DNA from: Amycolatopsis pithecellobii
Lineage (GTDB): Bacteria; Actinomycetota; Actinomycetes; Mycobacteriales; Pseudonocardiaceae
Assembly (NCBI RefSeq): GCF_009707865.1
Contig: NZ_WMBA01000057.1
Location: forward strand, 1-52,903
Direction of reading: 5' to 3'
Length of the DNA stretch: 52,903 nt
Shown: positions 9,601 to 16,314 of the stretch, piece after piece
Layout: every line of letters starts with the position of its first letter
How positions within the stretch are numbered: position 1 is the first letter of the stretch
Translations under genes and position numbers: made by a program
Notes under the pieces: model-generated
What the model saw: only the letters and a program-made list of their open reading frames with translations
Told to the model about the DNA's origin: nothing
Databases searched by the model: none

Positions 9601-9920
9601 ATCAGTGCCGGGTTGACCAGCAGCGCCGTCTGGAACGCGATGGTCATCAGCAGACCACCGACCTGGAACAGGACCAGCGTGTTCAGCGCCGCGCGCTTGC
9701 GCCGCCGCAGGGCCGCGCCCAGGATCGCCAGCACCAGCGCGATGAGGATGTTCGCGTCGGCCGGGATGTTGAGGAGCCCGAACAGCCCCGTCGTCCACTG
9801 GTAGAGGCCTCGGTGCCCGCCCCAGATCAGCAGGACGACCGACATCACCGCGCCCAGCTCGACGACGGTCGCGACGACGCCGCCGGCCCTGCGATACCAC
9901 CTCATGGCCCTCTCCGGCAT
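6630..9920 (-). CDS. lysX: LysX: lysyl-phosphatidylglycerol synthase fused to lysyl-tRNA synthetase
   Basis: A protein of about 1,096 residues with three parts. Residues 1-220 hold six to seven membrane helices. Residues 260-570 form the MprF/DUF2156-type transferase domain ([37 protein letters not shown]). The rest is a full class II LysRS: an OB fold with [15 protein letters not shown], motif 2 around [23 protein letters not shown] and motif 3 [11 protein letters not shown]. LysX charges tRNA with lysine and moves it to phosphatidylglycerol, lowering surface charge and giving resistance to cationic peptides. The size agrees with mycobacterial LysX. The ATG ending at 9920 is preferred because GGAGG lies 8 nt upstream; a GTG at 9929 overlaps that site. 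Confidence 0.93.
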   Translation of the reverse strand: [1096 protein letters not shown]

Positions 9921-9944
9921 ACCCCTCACCTCCGCGAACCGCGG

Positions 9945-11168
9945 CTAGAACGCGGTGTCCGTGCCGTGCAGGCTCCCCCGGATGCCGGGGTCGGGCAACG
10001 GCCACGCCACGATCCCTCCGGCCACGGTCTGGCCCGGAAGTCCGCTTCCCATCCGTATGGGGTTGCCCAGCTGGGTGCCGAGCCAGTCCAGTATCGCGGG
10101 CAGCTCCGCACGGACCGCGTTGAGGTTGTGCCCGGCCGGGGACAGCACCGTGGTGGTGAGCTGAACCGGCGGGGCCGCCGCGGCACGCAACCGGTCCAGC
10201 GCGGCGCGCTCGTCCGGCGCCGAGCCGTCGGCGCTGGCGAGCAGCCGGACCGGCGACGGGTGTGCACGCAACACGGACGAGACGTCGTTGGCGTCCCGGA
10301 TGTCGTTACGGCCATGGAAGAGGTCGCCGGTTTCCAGGTCGTTGGGGGTGGCGTCGTAGCCGCTCATGCTGACCGCGACGGAGAACCACTGCGGATGCCG
10401 GGCGGTCAGGTTCAACGCGCAGTAGCCGCCCGATGACCAGCCGGCGATCGCCCAGCCTTCCCGGTCGCTGCGCACCCGCAGCGTGCTCAGTGCCCAGCTC
10501 CGCAGATCCGCCGACAGGTAGGTGTCGTTCGCCGTTCCGCCGACGGCATCGACGCATTCCGAATCGTGCGTCAGCCTCGGTTCCCCGTTGGGGTCCGGCA
10601 CGATCACGACGACCGGGGGCAGCCGATGATCGGCGATTGCGCGGTCGAGCTCCTCCGGCAGCCCGTACAGGGTCGCCACCTGCCTCGGCTCCCCCGGGAA
10701 ATGCGGGATCCACTCCACCACCGGGAATCGGAATCCGGCCCATTCCGGTGCCGTATACCCGGCGGGCAGGTAGACGTCGACATCACGGGTGAGGCCGGTG
10801 CGGTGGCCGGTCACGGTCAGATGCAGCAGTGAACCGTGGCCACCGGCGGCCCGCTCCCCGACCGTGGCCAGCGTCCGCCCGAGATCGCGTCCGTCCGGGC
10901 CCGCGTCCGCCACAGTTCCCTCTTCCGGGTTGGGCGAGGTCCCCAGCAATGACCCTAGAGTGGGGTAGAAGCTGCCCGCGGCGTTGACCGCCAGCCCGCA
11001 TGCGGCTACGACGCTGAGTACGGCGAGCACCGTGGTGGCGGTCCGGCCCAGGGCGCGACGGCGCCATCGGTCCCACGCCAACGGCACCACGACCACACAG
11101 GCGAACGCCACGACGGTGGCCCCGAGCACGACCGGGAGGTTGTCGATCCGGATTGCGGAGGCGTGCAC
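9945..11168 (-). CDS. Membrane-anchored esterase (Ag85/esterase-D-like alpha/beta hydrolase)
   Basis: A 407-residue protein. Two to three N-terminal membrane helices (residues 10-75) are followed by an extracytoplasmic hydrolase of the antigen-85/esterase-D type. The nucleophile motif is AGWSSGGYCAL, followed by an Ala/Asp-rich region and the C-terminal His in LSPAGHNLNAVRAELP. It lies 24 bp upstream of lysX on the same strand, so the two are very likely one transcript. Mycobacterial lysX is also next to a membrane protein of this kind. The context suggests a role in aminoacyl-lipid turnover, for example hydrolysing aminoacyl-phosphatidylglycerol, but that is inference. The GTG start at 11168 has no strong ribosome binding site. 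Confidence 0.8.
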   Translation of the reverse strand: MHASAIRIDNLPVVLGATVVAFACVVVVPLAWDRWRRRALGRTATTVLAVLSVVAACGLAVNAAGSFYPTLGSLLGTSPNPEEGTVADAGPDGRDLGRTLATVGERAAGGHGSLLHLTVTGHRTGLTRDVDVYLPAGYTAPEWAGFRFPVVEWIPHFPGEPRQVATLYGLPEELDRAIADHRLPPVVVIVPDPNGEPRLTHDSECVDAVGGTANDTYLSADLRSWALSTLRVRSDREGWAIAGWSSGGYCALNLTARHPQWFSVAVSMSGYDATPNDLETGDLFHGRNDIRDANDVSSVLRAHPSPVRLLASADGSAPDERAALDRLRAAAAPPVQLTTTVLSPAGHNLNAVRAELPAILDWLGTQLGNPIRMGSGLPGQTVAGGIVAWPLPDPGIRGSLHGTDTAF

Positions 11169-11197
11169 CCGGTCAATGTAGCCATCACCCGATCGCA

Positions 11198-11225
11198 GGT
11201 TTTCTTTGGCCGCAAAGGGAAAACC
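11198..11225. promoter_or_regulatory. Dyad in the divergent esterase/murT promoter region
   Basis: GGTTTTC at 11198-11204 and GAAAACC at 11219-11225 are inverted, and the inner TTTG/CAAAG continues the pairing with a 2-nt bulge. It lies in the 235-bp AT-richer divergent region. It could be an operator or a hairpin in one 5' leader. Confidence 0.35.
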
Positions 11226-11403
11226 TTTTCAGCGTGTATTCAGCAAAGCAGGATTACGATAAGCACGGGACCGCTGTCTGCCCGTGTCCGATATGAGGCG
11301 GTAATCACTCATGCCCCTTATGTCTTTCCGTTCTCAGGCTCCTCACAGCGTCCGTGGGCGAAGGTGGCGCCGACCCACCAGGACCGGACGCAAGGAGATA
11401 TGT

Positions 11404-12678
11404 GTGAGCATCGGTTCACCGGCCCGCCTCGGTGAACGGCCCGCGCCGGTACCGCACCACATTCCCGTGCGAACACGACTCGCGGTCGGCGCCGGCCGCT
11501 TCGCCGCCACGGTTTCCCGCCGCTTCGGGACCGGTGAGGGCGGCGTCATCGGCGGCCGGGTGGCACAGGTGCTGGACCCGGGCGCGCTGCGCAGGCTCGG
11601 CCGCGACCGCACCGTGGTGCTGGTGACCGGCACCAACGGCAAGACGACGACCGCGCTCATGCTCAGCCGGATCCTCGAGACACTGGGCACGGTCGCCGCC
11701 AACAGCGACGGCGCGAACATGCCGGACGGGGTGCTGGCGGCACTGACCGCGCGTCCCGACGCCCCGCTGGCGGTGCTCGAAGTGGACGAACACTACGTGC
11801 CCGCGGTCGCTGAGCAGGTGCGTCCCGCGTGCCTGGTGGTGCTCAACCTCAGCCGCGATCAGCTCGACCGGATCGGCGAGGTGCGCTCCATCGAACGCGC
11901 GCTGCGTGCGGCCGTGTCCCGGTTGCCCGACACCGCGGTGATCGCCAACTGTGACGACCCGCTGGTGACCTCCGTGGGACTGGCCTCGGCGAAGCCGGCG
12001 TGGGTCGCGGCCGGGCAGAACTGGTCCGCCGACGCGGTGGCCTGCGCCCGGTGCGGCCAGGCCGTGCGCCATGACGGGCCGGACTGGCATTGCGCATGCG
12101 GGCTCACCCGCCCGGCTCCGGAGTGGTGCCTCGACGGCGACACGCTGGAGGGGGCCGGCATCGGCCGGTTCCCGCTGGGCCTCCGGCTGCCCGGCCGGGC
12201 GAACGCGGCCAACGCGGCGATGGCGGTCGCCGCCGTGGCGCGCCTCGGTGTGTCACCGGAGGTCGCGATCAGCAGGCTGCGCTCGATCGACGACGTGGCA
12301 GGGCGCTACCGGCGGGCGTGGGTGGACGGGCGCGCCGTGCGGGTGCTGCTGGCGAAGAACCCCGCCGGCTGGCGCGAAACCCTGCCGCTGCTGGATGAGC
12401 GTTGCCCGGTCGTGATCGCGGTGAACAGCCGCGAAGCGGACGGGCGCGACACGTCGTGGTTGTGGGATGTGCCGTTCGAGCAGCTGCGCGGGCGGAAGGT
12501 CGTCGCCGCCGGCGAGCGGGCCACCGACCTCGCAGTGCGCCTCACCTACGCGGAAGTCCCGCACGTGATTTCGCCTGATCCGATCGCCGCGATCGCCGGC
12601 CTCGGCCCGGAACCCGTCGAACTCGTGGCCAACTACACGGCCTTCCGCGCCGTCCGGCTCCGGCTCGGCGATGACTGA
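11404..12678 (+). CDS. murT: MurT, ligase subunit of lipid II isoglutaminyl synthase
   Basis: A Mur-ligase-family protein of 424 residues that, with GatD, amidates D-Glu to D-isoGln in the lipid II stem peptide. The ATP loop is GTNGKTTT (residues 76-83). A MurT-specific Cys4 zinc ribbon lies at C214-x2-C217 and C230-x-C232. The C-terminal DUF1727 domain starts around KNPAGWRETLP. The GTG at 11404 was chosen for the AAGGAG site just upstream; the longer in-frame ATG at 11311 would add a basic tail unlike the family. The 3' end overlaps gatD by 8 nt. Confidence 0.95.
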   Translation: MSIGSPARLGERPAPVPHHIPVRTRLAVGAGRFAATVSRRFGTGEGGVIGGRVAQVLDPGALRRLGRDRTVVLVTGTNGKTTTALMLSRILETLGTVAANSDGANMPDGVLAALTARPDAPLAVLEVDEHYVPAVAEQVRPACLVVLNLSRDQLDRIGEVRSIERALRAAVSRLPDTAVIANCDDPLVTSVGLASAKPAWVAAGQNWSADAVACARCGQAVRHDGPDWHCACGLTRPAPEWCLDGDTLEGAGIGRFPLGLRLPGRANAANAAMAVAAVARLGVSPEVAISRLRSIDDVAGRYRRAWVDGRAVRVLLAKNPAGWRETLPLLDERCPVVIAVNSREADGRDTSWLWDVPFEQLRGRKVVAAGERATDLAVRLTYAEVPHVISPDPIAAIAGLGPEPVELVANYTAFRAVRLRLGDD

Positions 12679-13390
12679 CTCGACGGTACGGATCGGCCTG
12701 GTGCTGCCCGATATTCTGGGCACCTACAGCGATTCCGGGAACGCGACGGTGCTGCGGCAACGGCTGCGCTGGCGTGACGTGCCCGCGACGGTGCTCGAAA
12801 TCGGCTACGACGAGCCCGTTCCGGCGTCCCTTGATCTCTACCTGCTCGGCGGCGGCGAGGATGAGGCGCAGACGCTCGCTGCCTCGCGGTTGCGCGCGAA
12901 TCCCGGCATCCAGCGTGCGGCCGCCCGTGGCGCGGTCGTGTTCGCGGTCTGCGCCGGGCTGCAACTGCTGGGCACGGAATTCCGCACGTTCGCGGGCGTG
13001 CGCCACGAGGGACTCGGGCTGCTCGATCTCACGACGGCACCCGGAAAACGGCGCGCAGTCGGCGAAATCGTCGTGCGGGCCGGTGCCGGACTGGGCGCCG
13101 AACCGCTCACCGGGTTCGAGAATCACCTCGGCGTCACCACGATCGGGCCGGGCAGCCGGCCACTCGGGGAAGTCCTCAGCGGCACCGGCAACGGAGACGG
13201 CACCGACGGCGCGGTCACCGGGCGGGTACTGGCCACCTACCTGCACGGCCCGGTGCTGGCCCGCAACCCGATGCTGGCCGACCTGCTGCTCGGCTGGGTG
13301 CTCGGCGCGCCCCCGCCGGCGCTGCCGTTGCCCGAGGTCAGCGCGCTGCGCCGGGAACGGCTGCATGCCGCGAAGCGACGCCATCGGTAG
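12671..13390 (+). CDS. gatD: GatD, glutaminase subunit of lipid II isoglutaminyl synthase
   Basis: A class I glutamine-amidotransferase-like protein of 239 residues that supplies ammonia to MurT. The catalytic cysteine is Cys94 in VCAGLQLLG, the same number as in the Staphylococcus aureus enzyme, and the catalytic histidine is His192 in YLHGPVLARNP. The N-terminus PDILGTYSDSGNATVL and the LLGGGEDEAQ strand are family hallmarks. It overlaps murT by 8 nt, which implies translational coupling and equal amounts of the two subunits. Together they act on the cytoplasmic face of the membrane and change peptidoglycan cross-linking and lysozyme sensitivity. Confidence 0.95.
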   Translation: MTDSTVRIGLVLPDILGTYSDSGNATVLRQRLRWRDVPATVLEIGYDEPVPASLDLYLLGGGEDEAQTLAASRLRANPGIQRAAARGAVVFAVCAGLQLLGTEFRTFAGVRHEGLGLLDLTTAPGKRRAVGEIVVRAGAGLGAEPLTGFENHLGVTTIGPGSRPLGEVLSGTGNGDGTDGAVTGRVLATYLHGPVLARNPMLADLLLGWVLGAPPPALPLPEVSALRRERLHAAKRRHR

Positions 13391-13410
13391 TGGTTTCCTA
13401 GGCTTCGCCT

Positions 13411-14811
13411 GTGCCCCTCCCACTGCCGCGGCCCGGGCTGCGTACCAGGACGACGCTCGTCGCCGTCGTGACGATGGCGGCCACCCTCGTGCTGGCCGGC
13501 GTCACCGTGATCGTGTTGCTGGGCTGGTCGCTGGACAAGGCCACCACCGACGACGCGCGCAGCGCGGCCGGGCAGGTGACCAGGGAGCTCGCCAAACGCG
13601 GTGCCGGTGACCTCACCAGCAGCGACGTGGCCGGTACCGGGGACAGCGCCTCGGTGATCCAGATCCTCGGCCACGACGGCAAACCGCTCGTCAGTGACCC
13701 CGCCGTCACCGGCCACCCACCACTGACGAGCGCCCGGCCGGCACCCGGTCAGGAAACCGTCGAAACGATCAGCCTGCCGGTCAACGGCAGCGACGACGAC
13801 TACCGGCTGGTGACGATCGGCGTCGACGGCCCCGACGGGCGCTATACGGTGATCTCGGCCCGCTCGCTCGCCCCGGTGGCCGAGGCATCGGCACGCCTGT
13901 CGCTGCTGTTGTGCCTTGCCGCGGTGCCGTTGCTGTCCATCTCCGCGCTCGCGGTGTACCGCGCGGTCAGCTCCGCGTTGCAGCCGGTCGAGCGGATGCG
14001 GCGTGCGGTCGCCGAAATCTCCACCCATGATCTGACCCATCGCGTCGCCCTTCCCGATGGGAGCGACGAAATCCACCGGCTGGGCACCACGCTGAATTCG
14101 ATGCTCGAACGGCTGGCGTCCGCCCAGGGGGCGCAACGCCGTTTCGTGGCCGACGCGAGTCACGAACTGCGTTCCCCGCTCAACACCATCACCACCGCGC
14201 TCGAAGTGGGCCAGCTCCACCCGGACGCGATGAGCACGGACGAACTGCTCGACGTGGTCACCCGGGAAACGGCGCGCCTGCGCGAACTTGTCGGGGACCT
14301 GTTGCTGCTCGCCCGCACCGACGACGCGACCGACAAACCGCCGCACACCGAGGTCGATCTGGACGACATCGCCCGTACCGAAGCGGAACGGGCGCGCTCC
14401 GCGCGGCAACTCGAGGTCGAAATCCGCACCGCTCCGGCGAAGGTCAGCGGCAACCCGGCCCAGCTCGGCCGTGCGATCCGCAACCTGGTGGACAACGCAG
14501 GCCAGCACGCCCGGCACCGCATCCGGGTACGCACCGGCACGGACGGCACGAGCGCGGTCGTCGAGGTCAGCGACGACGGGCCGGGGATACCCGCCGCCGA
14601 CCGGACGCGGATCTTCGAGCGGTTCGTGCGCCGCGACGACGCCCGGCACCACCCGGCGGAGACCACCGGTGGTTCGGCCGGGCTGGGACTGGCCATCGTG
14701 GCCGGAATCGCGGCCCGCCACGGCGGGCACGCCGACTGCGTCGAACCGAGCGACCCCGGATATCCGGGCGCGCATTTCCGGATCCGGCTCCCGTTGAAGG
14801 ACACCCCGTAA
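13411..14811 (+). CDS. Sensor histidine kinase
   Basis: A 466-residue membrane kinase. TM1 is at about 15-40, an extracytoplasmic sensor loop of about 110 residues follows, TM2 is at about 152-175, then a HAMP linker. The HisKA domain has the H-box FVADASHELRSPLNTI with phospho-accepting His251. The HATPase domain has the N-box NLVDNAGQHA, G1 DDGPGIP and G2 GGSAGLGLAIV. The set of motifs is complete, so it should be active. It begins 20 bp after gatD, so cotranscription is possible and would suggest a cell-wall signal. The kinase gene precedes its regulator, the reverse of the common order. Confidence 0.93.
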   Translation: MPLPLPRPGLRTRTTLVAVVTMAATLVLAGVTVIVLLGWSLDKATTDDARSAAGQVTRELAKRGAGDLTSSDVAGTGDSASVIQILGHDGKPLVSDPAVTGHPPLTSARPAPGQETVETISLPVNGSDDDYRLVTIGVDGPDGRYTVISARSLAPVAEASARLSLLLCLAAVPLLSISALAVYRAVSSALQPVERMRRAVAEISTHDLTHRVALPDGSDEIHRLGTTLNSMLERLASAQGAQRRFVADASHELRSPLNTITTALEVGQLHPDAMSTDELLDVVTRETARLRELVGDLLLLARTDDATDKPPHTEVDLDDIARTEAERARSARQLEVEIRTAPAKVSGNPAQLGRAIRNLVDNAGQHARHRIRVRTGTDGTSAVVEVSDDGPGIPAADRTRIFERFVRRDDARHHPAETTGGSAGLGLAIVAGIAARHGGHADCVEPSDPGYPGAHFRIRLPLKDTP

Positions 14812-15470
14812 TGCGGATTCTCATCGTCGAGGACGAGCAGGCGTTCGCCGAAACCCTGCGCAAGGGATTGACCGCCGAAGGCTTCACCGTCGAAGTGGCG
14901 CACACCGGCCCGGATGGGCTGTGGCACGCCAGCGAACACACCTACGACGTCATCGTGCTGGACCTGATGCTGCCCGGGTTGTCCGGTTACGCGGTGCTCA
15001 AAAGCCTTCGCGCACGGGAAAACTGGACCCCGGTACTGGTGCTGACTGCGAAGGACGGCGAACACGACGAGGCGGACGCCTTCGACCTCGGCGCCGATGA
15101 CTACCTCAGCAAACCGTTCTCGTATGTGGTGCTTCTCGCCCGGCTGCGCGCCCTGCTACGCCGTGGCGCCCCCGAACGACCGGCCGTGCTGAGCGTCGGT
15201 GATCTTGAGCTTGACCCGGCAGCGCGGAGAGTGTTCAAGGGTGGCAAGGAAATCGAGCTCACCGCGCGTGAGTTCGGGGTGCTGGAGTTCCTGCTGCGCC
15301 GCCGCGGCGACGCGCTGAGCAAACACGAGATTCTCGTGCACGTATGGGATGCCCACTACGACGGCGACGAGAACATCGTCGAGGTTTACATCGGCTACTT
15401 GCGCCGCAAGATCGGCTCCGGCTACATCCAAACCCTGCGCGGCGTCGGCTACCGGCTCTCCCAGCATTGA
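14811..15470 (+). CDS. OmpR/PhoB-family response regulator
   Basis: A 219-residue regulator whose start overlaps the kinase stop in a TAATG. The receiver domain has the acidic pocket ED at residues 7-8, the phosphorylation site Asp51 in VLDLMLPG, Thr79 and Lys101 in SKPFS. The C-terminal winged helix contains LTAREFGVLEFLLRR and VEVYIGYLRRKIGSG. It should be phosphorylated by the kinase upstream and bind direct repeats. The next intergenic region (15471-15687) carries two direct repeats, making the gene set at 15.7-22.7 kb a plausible but unproven target. Confidence 0.94.
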   Translation: MRILIVEDEQAFAETLRKGLTAEGFTVEVAHTGPDGLWHASEHTYDVIVLDLMLPGLSGYAVLKSLRARENWTPVLVLTAKDGEHDEADAFDLGADDYLSKPFSYVVLLARLRALLRRGAPERPAVLSVGDLELDPAARRVFKGGKEIELTAREFGVLEFLLRRRGDALSKHEILVHVWDAHYDGDENIVEVYIGYLRRKIGSGYIQTLRGVGYRLSQH

Positions 15471-15526
15471 GGTCCGCAGAGACCATTCTGTACAACAATC
15501 ATTTCATTTCAGCGCTTTTCCATTCG

Positions 15527-15556
15527 GTTCATCAAACGGTTATAAAGGTCATCAAA
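15527..15556 (+). promoter_or_regulatory. Direct repeat TCATCAAA in the promoter region of the biosynthetic-like cluster
   Basis: The 217-bp gap at 15471-15687 is clearly AT-richer than its flanks. It contains TCATCAAA twice, at 15529-15536 and 15549-15556, exactly 20 bp apart (two helical turns), each preceded by GT or GG. Tandem sites of this kind suit an OmpR-family dimer; GTTCATC also resembles a PhoP unit. This is inferred as the control region of the genes starting at 15688. Confidence 0.4.
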
Positions 15557-15687
15557 GTGACCGTCAAGAGAAAAAAAGACAGGGCCGTTGCCCGAACTTC
15601 CGAAATCAGGCATCGGCGGAACTTTCACGCCGTACGCTGCTGTTCGCAGACCCTGATGTGGCGGGTCTTGTGAACTGAGGGGCATGC

Positions 15688-16314
15688 GTGAAAACTGTTG
15701 TGGCACCTAGAGAAACAGCCATGTGGCGGTCATGTGTGACAGTGGCGCGGGAACGGTATCGCAAGGATTATCAGGCCGAAATCACACCGGACCCCGATTG
15801 TTTCATCGCGGCGTGCGAGGATACGCCGGATGGCATACGGCCGACCGCCTGTGCCGGTCTGACCCACGGCGGGGGCCGCACACTGCTGAGTGAACACTAC
15901 CTGGGATCGCCACCAGAACAGGCTTTGGCCGCACTATTCGGTGAACAAGTCGATCCGCACACGGTCGTCGAGATCGGGCCGATGGCGGCTGCCGGCGGCG
16001 GCGGAGTTCGCTTGCTGACGATGTTGCCGGCATTGTGCTGGTGTCAGGGCGCACAGTTCATCGTCTGCACGATTACGGAGCTGATCGCCCGCACGGTGGG
16101 CCGTCTCGGCATCGAGTTCGTGCCGATGGCCGAAGCGAAGGAACACGATCTGCCGGTCGACCTGCGCCACCGATGGGGTACCTACTACGACACCAACCCC
16201 GTCACCGGCTACGTCGACCTCCGCGGTTATGACGCACAACTGGAGCGGCAGGTCGATCGCACGGCCCGGCTGTCCGTAACGGGTTACGCGGCCCCAGCGA
16301 CCGGGGCGGCCTGA
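15688..16314 (+). CDS. Thermostable-haemolysin-family protein (putative acyltransferase-like)
   Basis: A 208-residue protein with the pattern of the thermostable haemolysin (T_hemolysin, Vibrio delta-VPH) family: ARERYRKDYQAEITPDPDCF near the N-terminus, LLSEHYL, VVEIGPMAA, LCWCQGAQFIVCTIT and WGTYYDTNPVTGYVDL. Despite the name it has no signal peptide or membrane segment. The central strand-helix layout recalls GNAT or autoinducer-synthase folds, which suggests an acyl-transfer role, but that is inference. It is the first gene of the set, and its TGA overlaps the ATG of the acyl ligase (TGATG). The product would suit joining a ligase-activated acyl group to an amine. Confidence 0.75.
   Translation: MKTVVAPRETAMWRSCVTVARERYRKDYQAEITPDPDCFIAACEDTPDGIRPTACAGLTHGGGRTLLSEHYLGSPPEQALAALFGEQVDPHTVVEIGPMAAAGGGGVRLLTMLPALCWCQGAQFIVCTITELIARTVGRLGIEFVPMAEAKEHDLPVDLRHRWGTYYDTNPVTGYVDLRGYDAQLERQVDRTARLSVTGYAAPATGAA

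Noticed and set aside
15509..15706. 65-residue minus-strand frame in the AT-rich gap before the biosynthetic set
   Set aside because: No ribosome binding site, overlaps the next gene's start, and the gap looks like a promoter region.
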